A stretch of DNA of 64,000 bases from Arsenicibacter rosenii (GTDB lineage Bacteria > Bacteroidota > Bacteroidia > Cytophagales > Spirosomataceae), in assembly GCF_001870735.1 (NCBI RefSeq), contig NZ_MORL01000004.1, positions 190,250 to 254,249 on the forward strand, in the 5' to 3' direction. The notes under the pieces were generated by a model that was given only the letters and a program-made list of their open reading frames with translations, made no database searches and had not been told where the DNA came from. Position numbers and translations under genes: made by a program. This document shows, piece after piece, positions 45,962-56,235 of the stretch (position 1 is its first letter; each line of letters starts with the position of its first letter).

Positions 45962-47275
45962 TTATTTCTTAAACTGCTCCATGTAATCAACTGTCAGGTG
46001 GCAGAAGGTTTTTACACCCAGGACAAAACCACCTTCGTCGATGTAAAAGTCGGGGGTGTGATGCGATGGCACCTCTTCCACCTTTTTCCCTTTTGGCATT
46101 CCGCCCAGGAAATAGAAGAAGCCAGGTACCTTTTGCTGGAAGAAAGAGAAATCTTCGGCCCCCGTCTGGGCCGGTGTAATTTTCACGTTATCCTTTCCGG
46201 CCAGCGCTTCCAGCGTCGGAATCATCTGATCGGTCAGTTTCGGATCGTTATAGGTTACCGGATACATTACGTCAACCTTCACCTCAGCCTTAGCCCCGGC
46301 GCTTTCGGCAATGTTCGTCGCGATTTCATCAATCCGGCGGTGCACCAGCTTCTGGGCTTCCGGACTGAACGTCCGGATCGTGCCGATCATGTTCACTTCT
46401 TCCGGGATAATGTTCTGCCGGATACCGCCGTGGATCGCACCAACCGTTACAACGGCCGGGCCTTCGGTTAATTGCAGGTTCCGGCTCACAATGGTCTGCA
46501 AGCCCAAAACCACCTGCGACGCCGTTACAATCGGGTCAACGCTCGACCACGGAGCAGCACCGTGTGCCTGACGGCCTTTAATTTTAATGGCATAGGAATC
46601 TACGGCCGCCATTGTTGCGCCGGGGCGGTATTTAATCGTACCGACTTCGGTCTGCGAATTGATGTGCAGGCCAAAAATCGCGTCGACTTTCGGGTTTTCC
46701 AGCACGCCTTCCTTCACCATCAGGGCCGCACCACCCTCTTCGCCTTGCGGCGCTCCCTCCTCGGCCGGCTGGAAAATAAACTTAACCGTACCTTTCAATT
46801 CACTTTTCATGGCCGCCATTACTTCGGCGGCTCCCATCAGCATGGCCACGTGCGTATCGTGCCCACAGGCGTGCATCACGCCGGTTTGCTGGCCGTTATA
46901 CTCCGTCCGGACATTAGACTTAAAGGGGATATCGACACGCTCCGTCACCGGCAGGCCATCCATATCGGCGCGCAGGGCAACGACCGGCCCTGGCTTTCCG
47001 CCTTTCAGGATACCCACTACGCCGGTTTTGCCAACGCCCGTTGTGACCTCGATGCCCAACGATTTCAGGTGGGCGGCAATGATGCCCATCGTCCGGATTT
47101 CGCGGTTGCCCAGTTCCGGGTTCTGGTGAAAGTCACGACGCCAGGCAACCACCTTCTTTTCGATGCCGTCGGCCATCTTATCCATTTTGGTTTTCAGGCC
47201 GGCCGTCTGAGCCGAAACGGCCATGGGCAGCAGCGCGCCTGCGGCAATTCCTACTGTCTTGATAAACTTTTTCAT
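45962..47275 (-). CDS. Secreted M20D-family amidohydrolase
   Basis: About 437 residues from ATG 47275, with signal MKKFIKTVGIAAGALLPMAVSAQ. Metal and catalytic residues of the M20D group are visible: HACGHDTHVAMLMGAAEVM, the E-E pair in FQPAEEGAPQGEEGG, and the late H in PSHHTPDFYIDE. Relatives hydrolyse N-acyl amino acids (hippurate, indole-acetyl amino acids, N-acetyl-diaminopimelate). Being exported and flanked by two susCD pairs, it may process peptide-like or acylated cargo; that is inference. Confidence 0.9.
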   Translation of the reverse strand: MKKFIKTVGIAAGALLPMAVSAQTAGLKTKMDKMADGIEKKVVAWRRDFHQNPELGNREIRTMGIIAAHLKSLGIEVTTGVGKTGVVGILKGGKPGPVVALRADMDGLPVTERVDIPFKSNVRTEYNGQQTGVMHACGHDTHVAMLMGAAEVMAAMKSELKGTVKFIFQPAEEGAPQGEEGGAALMVKEGVLENPKVDAIFGLHINSQTEVGTIKYRPGATMAAVDSYAIKIKGRQAHGAAPWSSVDPIVTASQVVLGLQTIVSRNLQLTEGPAVVTVGAIHGGIRQNIIPEEVNMIGTIRTFSPEAQKLVHRRIDEIATNIAESAGAKAEVKVDVMYPVTYNDPKLTDQMIPTLEALAGKDNVKITPAQTGAEDFSFFQQKVPGFFYFLGGMPKGKKVEEVPSHHTPDFYIDEGGFVLGVKTFCHLTVDYMEQFKK

Positions 47276-47365
47276 AGGTCTGTACAATCGTCGGAAGTTG
47301 TTAAATTTACTTTGCTGACAAAATAATATAGTAGCTTCTTTAATTCTTACAAATTATTGTACTAA

Positions 47366-47406
47366 AAAAAGCGGCTGTCTCAAAACTAATGAGACAGCCG
47401 CTTTTT
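47366..47406 (-). terminator. Terminator upstream of M20D, after susCD pair 2
   Basis: AAAAAGCGGCTGTCTC (47366-47381) pairs with GAGACAGCCGCTTTTT (47391-47406). Leftward transcription from the susD at 47434 meets it with a U-tract, so it is a strong intrinsic terminator. Confidence 0.85.
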
Positions 47407-47433
47407 ACAAAGTATTTAACCGGAATAAACCGT

Positions 47434-48933
47434 TTAGTTACGTACTACCAACGGGTTGGTCTGCAACTCCGTTGCCGGAATCGGCCATACATAGCGTGAA
47501 TCCGACGGCGGAACCGCACCAACTGCTCCTTTAGCCGGAATGGTGGCATTCAGACGCATGATGTCGGTATTGCGGAGGCCTTCGCCCAGGAACTCAACGC
47601 GGCGTTCCAGCAGCACGGCATCAATAAACGCCTGCGCATTGGCAAAGCTGGCAGCGGTATAAACCCCTGCCGGATTAGAGCGGCCGCGTACGGCATTCAG
47701 CAGGGCCAGTGACTGGGCATCTACCGTGTTTGATGCCCGTACTTTGGCTTCTGCCAGGTTCAGTAATACCTCTGCATAGCGGATTACCTGCGCGCGGTCG
47801 GTATACGGGGTACCGGTCGGGTATTTTTTCAGGAATGTTTCCGTACCAGACGTCACCACGAAGTTGGTACGGCGGGCATCCGTTGCACCCAACACAGCGG
47901 TGTTCGAAATGATACCGGCCGGGTTCAGACTAAACTCACCGTTACCGCCCAGCGACGAAGGCAGGAAGTAATAGGCCAGCTGGTTCTGCGTACCCGGGGC
48001 GTTCTGCGCTGTAAACGGAAACGACATGATCGTCTCAGTTGTCTCCTGCGGCGGCGCAAATACGTTGGCAATCGACGAGGCCAGTGCATGCGGAACACCC
48101 GTAGCAGCGGCAAACGGTGCCGAAGCCGGCACAATTTTGTTTGCTTCAGTCACTACGTTTGCCCAGTTACCCATTGTCAGGTAAACGCGGGTTTTCAGAG
48201 CGATTGCCGAGTTTTTATGTGCGCGTGTCGTGCGGGTTGTTGCATCGCCGTATGTCAATGGCAGGTTTTGTTCCGCAAAGTTCAGGTCGTCCAGAATCTG
48301 CGTGTATACTTCTGCCACGGTACTGCGGGCCAGCTCATTGTTCAGTGAGTTAGTCTCCGCTTTCAGACGAAGCGGCAGACCCGGCTTGCTGCCGTTACCG
48401 TCTACGTACGGACGGGCATAGAACTGCAGCAGTGAGTAGTAGCACAGCGCGCGCAGGAAACGCGCTTCTCCCTTGTACTGATTCGCTGTAACGGTAGCAA
48501 AATCTGCCGGGAAGGTCGGCACTACATACTTAGCGGTATTGGCGTCCAGACCAGCCAGAAACACGTTGATCTGGTTGATGGCGGCATAGGCCGCTCCCCA
48601 CATGTTGATGACATCGTTCTGCGACGTTTCGGTCAATGTGTGGTTCCATACGCCCAGTGCGGTTACACCGTTGTTGGTACGGTTCAGAAAATCGTCTGCC
48701 CGGACATCACCATAGACATAGTAACGGCCACCCAGGAAGTTCCCGCTTTTTACAGACGTATACATGTTATTTACCTGCAGCAACACACGGGCAGGAGTAT
48801 CATACACGACCTGGTCGGAGAACAGGGTTTTGGGTACTGGATTCAATAAGTCCGTCTGGCACGAGAACTGGCCAAACGCCAGGGCCGTTGTCAGTGCGAC
48901 TGCAGCAAATTTATTGTTGACGTATTTTTTCAT
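47434..48933 (-). CDS. SusD/RagB-family lipoprotein (pair 2)
   Basis: 499 residues. The N-terminus MKKYVNNKFAAVALTTALAF is a signal, with Cys in FSCQTDLLNPVP. SusD landmarks: YKGEARFLRALCYYSLLQFYARPY, VIRYAEVLLNLAEAKVRAS, LLERRVEFLGEGLRNTDIMRL and the C-terminal WPIPATELQTNPLV. It pairs with the SusC gene 13 bases upstream. The ligand is unknown. Confidence 0.93.
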   Translation of the reverse strand: MKKYVNNKFAAVALTTALAFGQFSCQTDLLNPVPKTLFSDQVVYDTPARVLLQVNNMYTSVKSGNFLGGRYYVYGDVRADDFLNRTNNGVTALGVWNHTLTETSQNDVINMWGAAYAAINQINVFLAGLDANTAKYVVPTFPADFATVTANQYKGEARFLRALCYYSLLQFYARPYVDGNGSKPGLPLRLKAETNSLNNELARSTVAEVYTQILDDLNFAEQNLPLTYGDATTRTTRAHKNSAIALKTRVYLTMGNWANVVTEANKIVPASAPFAAATGVPHALASSIANVFAPPQETTETIMSFPFTAQNAPGTQNQLAYYFLPSSLGGNGEFSLNPAGIISNTAVLGATDARRTNFVVTSGTETFLKKYPTGTPYTDRAQVIRYAEVLLNLAEAKVRASNTVDAQSLALLNAVRGRSNPAGVYTAASFANAQAFIDAVLLERRVEFLGEGLRNTDIMRLNATIPAKGAVGAVPPSDSRYVWPIPATELQTNPLVVRN

Positions 48934-48946
48934 TATCCTGACTCAA

Positions 48947-51900
48947 TTAAAAACCGAGATTGATACCTAACGTGAATGTTCTGGCCTGACCGATTGAGTT
49001 CCGGTCAACACCAGCGCCTGTATTGCTGTTACCGTTTGTCGAAATTTCAGGGTCAATACCTGTGTATTTCGTCAGGATAAACGCATTCTGCACCTGACCA
49101 TAAATCCGGGCGTTCTGGATTTTCAGTTTATCCAGCAAACCACGGGTAAATGTGTAGCCCAGCGAGATATTACGGGCGCGCAGGAAGTCTCCCTTCTCGA
49201 CGTTCTCTGAAATAACCAGTGCCGAACCGTTAGATACGTTATCCCCATAAACAACGCGTGGCAGGGTACCGTTTTTGTTTTCCGGTGTCCAGCGGTTCAG
49301 GATGTCGGTGTGGTTGTTCCAGAAACGCTGATCGCGCAGACCGGCTTTTGTACCGTTGTACAGGTAGTTGCCGCCTGAGAACTGCAGGAAGATACCCAGA
49401 TCAAAGCCTTTGTACCGGAACGTGTTGTCCAGACCACCGTACCATTTAGGCAGTACCGGGCCATAATATACCCCGTCGGCCAGCTGTGAAGGCGACGTTG
49501 TACCGCTACCGTCAGAAACCTTGGTCCAGCCGGTACCCAGGTGATCATACTGCACGATGGTACCATCTGCCTTACGGAACATCCGGCGACCGTTGTCCGG
49601 GTTGATGCCAACGGTAGGAACCGCTAACAGATCACCCACTGAGCGGCCTGCTGTCGTATAGTTGATGGTTTCCAGGCTGGTTGCCGTACCAATCCGCTGT
49701 CCTTCTGCGCTCAGGGCCAATACGCGGTTTTTCAGGGTCGTTACGTTACCGTTGATCGTCCATTTGAAATCACCTTGCGTGATGGCGTTGAACTGCAGGC
49801 TGAACTCGATACCGGTGTTCTGCATCGACCCTACGTTGGCGGGTACTGAGTTATTCGGAACCCCTTTCGACGGCGCCTGCGGTACGTCCAGAATCAGACC
49901 ATCCACCAGGTTTTTGTAGTATGAGAACTCACCCTGTAAACGATCCTGTAACAAGCCGAACGAGAAGCCGATGTCTGTTTTCTTGCTGGTCTCCCAGGTC
50001 AGGGCTGAGTTACCGGCACTGTTATAGCCCAGGGTTGCCACTGCACCGTACAGACCTGAGGAATATGTCTGTAGTGAGGCGAAGTCATTGATACCATTAC
50101 TGTTACCAACTTCACCGTAACTACCGGTCAGTTTCAGGTGGTTGATATTCTGCAGGAATGCCGAGTTTTTCCAGAATGCTTCTTCCGAGATAGTATACCC
50201 TAATGCAGCGCCGTAGAAGTTACCCCACTTATTGGCCCATGCCGAGTAGCCGTCGCGACGGAAGTTAACCGAAGCAAAATATTTTTTACCAAAGTCGTAG
50301 TTCAGACGGCCGAAATACGACACCAGATAGTTTTCAGTCTGCTGGCTACCGGAAACGGCAATGTTGGTAAAGTTTCCCTGATAGCTTTCGAAGAAAACGT
50401 CGGCCACCGCTGTGCGGTTAGCGCCCCAGCGTTCAATTTGTGTACGCTGCTCTTCTGCACCAACCAGTAAGGATACACTATGTTTTTCAGCGATAGTACG
50501 TGAATACTGGGCTGTATTCTGCCAGTTCCAGCGCTTCAGCGTACGGTAAGTGTTTGTGGCTGAACCACCTGACGAATACCCGTCGCCCGAAAGACCGGTC
50601 AGGAACGACTTATCTTCAAAACCAATGTTGTTGATACCATACTGCGTACGGATGTTCAGGCCTTTGATCACCTCCCAGTCTGCGTAGACGCTGCCCTGGA
50701 TATCGTTACCTTCTGACGTAAACGAGTTTTTAGCCAGATCAACTACCGGGTTGTAGTAACCGGGCAGCAGGGCGGCCCCAGAAGCCGGGTTTACGTTAGC
50801 GCCTGCGCCTAAGCTAGAGCCATTGATGTTGAAGCTGCCATCGTTGTTGTAAGGGGCTACGTTTGGCGGCAACACAAGCGGCAGACGGCCCAAACCGGCT
50901 GTTGAGAAGGCCGCACCAGGAATAGAACCGCTGTTTGGTGAGCTGTTGTAGCTGTTTGCGTAACCAAAGCTGGTACCTACCTTGAATGTTTTATACACTT
51001 TATGGTCAACGTTCAGACGGGCCGATGTCCGCTTGAATTCGTTTTTCTGCAACATCCCTTTTTGGCCAGTATACCCCAGAGAGAGGTAATACGATGTATT
51101 GTCATTACCACCCGAGAAGCTGGCTGAGTTGGAGTGTGAGAAACCATTCTGATAGACGTAATCATACCAGTTAGTATTCACCTGATTGCCGTTGGCGTCC
51201 AGGCTTGGCCGGAAGCCTTCGATGTTGGTACCAGGTTTACCGCTCACGGCCAGTACGTTGGCATTCAGGTTACGGACCGCCTCATTTTTCATCAGCATGT
51301 ACTGATCCGCATTCAGCATGTCAAACAACCGGAAAGGCTGGGTTACCCCGACCCATGCATCATACGTAAATTTGCCTTTGCCTTTGGTACCCCGTTTTGT
51401 CGTAACCAGAATAACCCCGGCGCTCGCGCGTGAACCGTAAATCGCGCTGGCAGACGCATCTTTCAGCACTTCTACGGATTCGATATCCGATGGGTTAATA
51501 TTGCCCAGCGGGTTGTTCGGCGCGTTGGTTGATGAATTATCACCGGTAAAGGCAGGAATACCGTCGATTACCACCAGCGGGAACGAACTCAGGTTAATGG
51601 AGTTGACCCCACGCACGCGGATTACCGGCGGGTTGTTTAACAAACCGTTTGGTACGGTAATGTTTACACCGGCTGCCCGGCCACCCAATGCCTGTTCAAA
51701 GCTCTGAACCGGTAACTGCGCAATCTGCTTACCGCCGATTGACGAGATTGAGCCGCTTACGTCCCGCTTATACTGCGTACCGTAACCGACTACGACGACT
51801 TCATTCAGCTCACTGGCGTTCGCCGTAAGGGTGGCATTGATGCCTGTCTGATTGCCGACGGCTACCTCTTTCGGGTCGAAGCCGATAAATGAAAAGACAA

Positions 51901-52120
51901 GAGTTGCGTTTGTTGATGGAACATTAATTGTGTACCGACCGTCGCCGTCTGTTGAGACGCCCTGTTTTGTTCCTTTGATCAGGACGTTTACACCTGGTAA
52001 AGCAGACCCATCTTCTGATGAGGTCACCCGGCCCGACACACTGCGTTGCTGGGCCCAGCCATAATTGCTTATGAGTGTAAGCGCGGCCAGAAAGCATAGT
52101 ATAAGTATGCTCTTCTTCAT
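48947..52120 (-). CDS. SusC/RagA-type TonB-linked outer-membrane protein (pair 2)
   Basis: 1057 residues. Signal MKKSILILCFLAALTLISNYGWAQ, regulatory-like domain (LPGVNVLIKGTKQGVSTDGDG), NEVVVVGYG, plug (ALGGRAAGVNI, VVIDGIPAF, ESVEVLKDASASAIYG) and a barrel ending LGINLGF. The region from VTTKRGTKGKGKF onward is typical of SusC. It is transcribed leftward with susD. Its promoter lies in the AT-rich gap shared with pair 3. Confidence 0.95.
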   Translation of the reverse strand: MKKSILILCFLAALTLISNYGWAQQRSVSGRVTSSEDGSALPGVNVLIKGTKQGVSTDGDGRYTINVPSTNATLVFSFIGFDPKEVAVGNQTGINATLTANASELNEVVVVGYGTQYKRDVSGSISSIGGKQIAQLPVQSFEQALGGRAAGVNITVPNGLLNNPPVIRVRGVNSINLSSFPLVVIDGIPAFTGDNSSTNAPNNPLGNINPSDIESVEVLKDASASAIYGSRASAGVILVTTKRGTKGKGKFTYDAWVGVTQPFRLFDMLNADQYMLMKNEAVRNLNANVLAVSGKPGTNIEGFRPSLDANGNQVNTNWYDYVYQNGFSHSNSASFSGGNDNTSYYLSLGYTGQKGMLQKNEFKRTSARLNVDHKVYKTFKVGTSFGYANSYNSSPNSGSIPGAAFSTAGLGRLPLVLPPNVAPYNNDGSFNINGSSLGAGANVNPASGAALLPGYYNPVVDLAKNSFTSEGNDIQGSVYADWEVIKGLNIRTQYGINNIGFEDKSFLTGLSGDGYSSGGSATNTYRTLKRWNWQNTAQYSRTIAEKHSVSLLVGAEEQRTQIERWGANRTAVADVFFESYQGNFTNIAVSGSQQTENYLVSYFGRLNYDFGKKYFASVNFRRDGYSAWANKWGNFYGAALGYTISEEAFWKNSAFLQNINHLKLTGSYGEVGNSNGINDFASLQTYSSGLYGAVATLGYNSAGNSALTWETSKKTDIGFSFGLLQDRLQGEFSYYKNLVDGLILDVPQAPSKGVPNNSVPANVGSMQNTGIEFSLQFNAITQGDFKWTINGNVTTLKNRVLALSAEGQRIGTATSLETINYTTAGRSVGDLLAVPTVGINPDNGRRMFRKADGTIVQYDHLGTGWTKVSDGSGTTSPSQLADGVYYGPVLPKWYGGLDNTFRYKGFDLGIFLQFSGGNYLYNGTKAGLRDQRFWNNHTDILNRWTPENKNGTLPRVVYGDNVSNGSALVISENVEKGDFLRARNISLGYTFTRGLLDKLKIQNARIYGQVQNAFILTKYTGIDPEISTNGNSNTGAGVDRNSIGQARTFTLGINLGF

Positions 52121-52161
52121 AGACTCATAGTTTAAGTTAATGAATATTATTGTTTGAGCAC

Positions 52162-52195
52162 CAAATATAGTATTATTATAAATAACCTACACAAA
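52162..52195 (-). promoter_or_regulatory. Promoter of susC pair 2
   Basis: On the minus strand TTTG (52195-52192), 22 bases, then TATATTTG (52169-52162), matching the Bacteroidota -33/-7 consensus exactly. Transcription would start near 52155, about 35 bases before the start codon. Confidence 0.7.
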
Positions 52196-52769
52196 GATTT
52201 AATATACTTATTCGATTTGTTACCAAAATAATCTATTGCATTTCATAACCAACAACCAATAAGGCCTAATACCTTATCTATTGGGTAGACATTACTATAA
52301 TACAATTATTAATTATGCTGATCAGAAAACAAAGGCGCCATTTAAGTAAACTTTATGGTAGATATAAAATATTTAATGTGGTTTTAATTTGTAGTCAAAA
52401 TATTTAGTTATATAGACTAGTGTCTATTTATTTAGATTATTCACCTGCAATAAATGTCCATTTCCGTGTCATATTTAAACTTTTCTCTGATCAAGGCATA
52501 TGTAGAACAATATTTGTCATATTAACTAGTTTTCAAAACAAACATCGCCCAATCAATTATTATTGCGACAACTTATCTGGTATATCTACTCAAAATAATT
52601 CAATTTTCTATCTTCCGATTACTCGTATTTTCATACTCTTTTTACAGTGTTTCCTGAGTGGTAAAAATAGTTTTAAAGCTAATTATTGCTTAGCTAAAAT
52701 TAACGATACACTTTTTTTGCTATTTATACTTAGAACCCGGATTATGTTAAATACACTTAACCTAATCTG

Positions 52770-52823
52770 TTAATGTGTCTCTTGAAAAATGAATAGTTCT
52801 TCATTTTTCAAGAGACACATTAA
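52770..52823. repeat. Perfect 23-bp hairpin in the AT-rich gap
   Basis: The arms 52770-52792 and 52801-52823 are exact reverse complements, containing GTCTCTTGAAAAATGA and TCATTTTTCAAGAGAC, with an 8-base loop ATAGTTCT. No U-tract follows on either strand. Its position between two divergent promoters is odd for a plain terminator. Confidence 0.8.
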
Positions 52824-53231
52824 TCTACCTTTCTTTCATCACCTACAGGGCATCTACATAAGAAAAACATCGACAAAAAACATAATATCAATCATATTTC
52901 AATTAAGCGATTTACGTGCTATTGCCTCCTTTAATCCTGAATCCTCCGCAACTTTTCTGTGTAATACCCCAACATTTTTTAAGTTTTTTTAAGTTTTTTT
53001 CAACTATACTTTTCCTCCGATAAATTTCACTTAATCCATTTTAATGCAATTTTAATACAATCCCATACCGGGAATAATCCAGGGAATTGCCCTAAAATAT
53101 CCCTTGTATACACTTTACAATAATTGGTTATTTATGCTTATCCCCAAACAATAGTTTCCAAAACTCGTTCTTTACGATAATTTTACACCCCGTTAACTAA
53201 ATAAACTTACAACTCTATCAACTAACTTCAG

Positions 53232-56213
53232 ATGAAAAAATTACTACTTTCATCCTGGTTATTGACGTTATTCTTCGCGCTGCCATTGCTTGCGCAGGAC
53301 ATAACCATCAGTGGTCGGGTCACTTCATCAGATGATGGCGCAGGTTTGCCGGGCGTTAGTGTCCAGCTCAAAGGGTCAAGCCGCGGAACAACAACCGATG
53401 CCAATGGTAATTACAAATTCAATGCCCCTTCCGGCGCTCGTGTAGTATTTAGCTATATCGGCTTTACGCCCCAGGAAATCGCGGTCGGCAACCGGACTAC
53501 GCTTAATGTTGTCATGCAGGCATCCGCCTCGGAACTGAGCGAAGTTGTCGTAACGGGTTACGGAAATGCCGCTCGCCGTCAGGATATCACCGGTGCGGTT
53601 GCCGCTGTGACTGGCAAAACCATTGAAAACCTCCCGATGCAGTCGGTTGACCGTGCCTTGCAAGGCCGTGCGGCCGGTGTGCAAGTCACAGCCCTCAGCG
53701 GTCAGCCGGGCGGTGCGCTGAACGTGCGTATCCGTGGTGTCGGCTCTATCAACGCCGGTAACAACCCACTGTACGTCATCGACGGGGTACAGGTATCGGA
53801 CGGTGGCTTATCCGGCCAGGCCAGCTCAAACGTACTGACCTCACTAAACCCGAACGATATTGAGTCAATCGACATCCTGAAAGATGCGGCCGCCGCCGCC
53901 ATCTATGGGGCACAGGGAGCTAACGGCGTAGTGGTAATCACCACAAAACGGGGTCGTTCGGGCCGGACCAAATTCAACGTATCCGTACAGGATGGCTTTA
54001 CTGACGTCCTGAAAAAACTGGATGTATTAAGCGCATCGGAGTTTGCGACGCTGAAAATTGAAAACTTTGTTAACCGTGCTATTCAGACGAATGCATCGGT
54101 TGAAACCGCCCGTACATCAGCTATTACCCAATATGGTGACCCGTCAACGGTTCAGAATACCGACTGGCAGGATGCCGTTTTCCAGCGTGGCCGCCTGCGG
54201 ATGTATGATGTCTCAGCATCAGGGGGCGACGGCAAAACAAACTTCTACATTGCCGGTTCGTATAACTTCCAGGAAGGTCAGGTCATCAAATCCGATTTCC
54301 GCCGTGGAACCCTGCGGGTAAACCTGGACCACCAGGCATCGCCGAAGCTGAAAATTGAAACATCCATCGGTTTATCAGCGACCCGTCTGAACGGAGCGAT
54401 TGCTGATGGCGCATTCATTAACAGTCCGTTCTTTGCAGCGGCTCTGATCCTGCCAAACCAGCCGATCTACAAGACAGACGGTAGTTTTAATGCCCCACTT
54501 TCCGGAGCATTCAGCTATAACCCGCTACAAAGTGTAAAGTACGAAACCCGTCTGGGTACTACGGTACAAACGGTCAGTAACATTGCCGTTAATTACGAAA
54601 TTATCCGTGGTCTGCGTTTCCGGTCGTTCTATGGCATAGACTATGCCAACAACCTGGACAACAACTACCGGGATCAGATCGTACCACAGTTTGCGTCAAC
54701 CGGCGGTTCGGCTACGGTAACCAACCGGTATACCCTCAACTGGAATACGAACCAGACGCTGAACTATAACCGCTCATTCGGACGCCACAACATCAACGTC
54801 TTGGCCGGTGCCGAGTATCGCCAGGAAGTTCGTGAGACGGCTTCAGCAACCGGTCAGGGTTTCCCGAACGGTTTGTTCACGACGCTGGCAGCAGCTGCCC
54901 GTCCGATTACCACAACGGGTACATACACAACCTGGCGGATTGCCAGCTTGCTGAGCAGCGCGAACTACAAGTTCGGTGATAAATTCCTGGCGACGGCCTC
55001 CCTGCGTTATGACGGTTCGTCACGTTTTGGTGCCAATACCCGCTGGGGTCTGTTCCCGTCGGCTTCTATTGGCTACCGGATTTCGGAAGAAGAATTCATG
55101 AAAAACATTCCGGTCATCAAGGATCTGAAAATCCGGGCAGGTTATGGTGAAGCCGGGAATAACCTGATTTCGGATTTTGCCTCACGCGCTTTGTTCGGTC
55201 TGGGTGGTCAGTATATCGATTTACCGGGTATTCGCCCAAGCCAGCTGGGTAACAACAACCTGTCATGGGAAGTTGCGCGTACGCTGAACGTCGGTGTTGA
55301 TTTTGACTTGTTTAATGGCCGTATCAGTGCCGCCATCGATGCGTATCGCAAAATCAATGACAAGCTCTTGTTATCCCGTCCGTTACCAAATGACAGCGGT
55401 TTTGGCTCGATATTCGAAAACCTCGGTAAGGTTGAAAACCGTGGTCTCGAAATCAGTCTGAAACACGTCAATATTGACAAAGGCGGTTTCCGGTGGGAAA
55501 CAGACTGGAATGCTTCGTTCCAGCGGAACCGGATTCTTCAACTGCTACCGGGCCAGAACCGGATCGGTACAGCCTTACAGGTTGGGCAGCCAATTAACAT
55601 CAACTGGTATCCAACCTATGCCGGTGTCAACCCGGCCGATGGCCGCGCCATGTGGTTAGATACACTGGGGAATATTACCTATACACTACAGACACGCGAT
55701 TCACGGGTTCAGGGTTCACCGATTCCAAAAGGTTTTGGTGGTGTAACGAACACATTCCGCTATAAAGGATTAGCGCTGGAAGTATTCTTCCAGGGGCAGT
55801 GGGGTAACCGCGTACTGAACAACAACGGTTTCTTTATGGAAAGCTCGGCAACAGCCGGCTGGAACAACATGGCCAGTCAGCTGAACCGCTGGACAACACC
55901 AGGTCAGATCACCAGTGTAGCAGCCCCGTATGAAGGGGGTTCGGTACCGGGCAGTTCATCAATCCAGACATTCTCGTCGAAACAAGTCGAGAATGCCGGT
56001 TATGTCCGGATGAAGCAGATTACGCTAAGCTATGAACTGCCATCCAGCCTGACCCGCCGAATTAAAATGGACAAAATCCGGGTATTTGCGCAGGGAATTA
56101 ACCTCCTGACCTGGACAGCTTACACCGGCTTTGACCCTGAAATCCTGAACACCGAAATCGGTACATACCCACAAAGCAAGCAGGTAATGGGTGGCATTCA
56201 GTTCGGTTTCTAA
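53232..56213 (+). CDS. SusC/RagA-type TonB-linked outer-membrane protein (pair 3)
   Basis: 993 residues with signal MKKLLLSSWLLTLFFALPLLAQ, a regulatory-like domain (LPGVSVQLKGSSRGTTTDANG), SEVVVTGYG, plug (ALQGRAAGVQV, LYVIDGVQV, ESIDILKDAAAAAIYG) and a barrel ending IQFGF. The middle of the barrel is shorter than in pair 2. The SusD gene starts 22 bases after the stop. Cargo unknown. Confidence 0.95.
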   Translation: MKKLLLSSWLLTLFFALPLLAQDITISGRVTSSDDGAGLPGVSVQLKGSSRGTTTDANGNYKFNAPSGARVVFSYIGFTPQEIAVGNRTTLNVVMQASASELSEVVVTGYGNAARRQDITGAVAAVTGKTIENLPMQSVDRALQGRAAGVQVTALSGQPGGALNVRIRGVGSINAGNNPLYVIDGVQVSDGGLSGQASSNVLTSLNPNDIESIDILKDAAAAAIYGAQGANGVVVITTKRGRSGRTKFNVSVQDGFTDVLKKLDVLSASEFATLKIENFVNRAIQTNASVETARTSAITQYGDPSTVQNTDWQDAVFQRGRLRMYDVSASGGDGKTNFYIAGSYNFQEGQVIKSDFRRGTLRVNLDHQASPKLKIETSIGLSATRLNGAIADGAFINSPFFAAALILPNQPIYKTDGSFNAPLSGAFSYNPLQSVKYETRLGTTVQTVSNIAVNYEIIRGLRFRSFYGIDYANNLDNNYRDQIVPQFASTGGSATVTNRYTLNWNTNQTLNYNRSFGRHNINVLAGAEYRQEVRETASATGQGFPNGLFTTLAAAARPITTTGTYTTWRIASLLSSANYKFGDKFLATASLRYDGSSRFGANTRWGLFPSASIGYRISEEEFMKNIPVIKDLKIRAGYGEAGNNLISDFASRALFGLGGQYIDLPGIRPSQLGNNNLSWEVARTLNVGVDFDLFNGRISAAIDAYRKINDKLLLSRPLPNDSGFGSIFENLGKVENRGLEISLKHVNIDKGGFRWETDWNASFQRNRILQLLPGQNRIGTALQVGQPININWYPTYAGVNPADGRAMWLDTLGNITYTLQTRDSRVQGSPIPKGFGGVTNTFRYKGLALEVFFQGQWGNRVLNNNGFFMESSATAGWNNMASQLNRWTTPGQITSVAAPYEGGSVPGSSSIQTFSSKQVENAGYVRMKQITLSYELPSSLTRRIKMDKIRVFAQGINLLTWTAYTGFDPEILNTEIGTYPQSKQVMGGIQFGF

Positions 56214-56235
56214 TCAACAAACAGCATCAACTATC

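Larger units (their letters stand above)
52121..53231. other. AT-rich 1.1 kb divergent spacer without a supported gene
   Basis: This gap between two divergent susC genes is far richer in A and T than the rest of the window. It holds the susC promoter at 52162-52195, a perfect 23-bp hairpin at 52770-52823 and a tandem AAGTTTTTTT (52981-53000). Open frames within it are short, of low complexity and match nothing known to me. It might carry regulatory RNA, or be the relic of a lost element. Confidence 0.7.

Noticed and set aside
46472-47326. 284-codon open frame on the plus strand
   Set aside because: It lies antisense to the M20D amidohydrolase, has low-complexity composition and no recognisable domain; GC-rich codons leave the opposite strand open.
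52420-52773. 117-codon open frame in the AT-rich gap
   Set aside because: The composition is low complexity and it matches no family known to me. It ends at the hairpin, but that alone does not support a gene.
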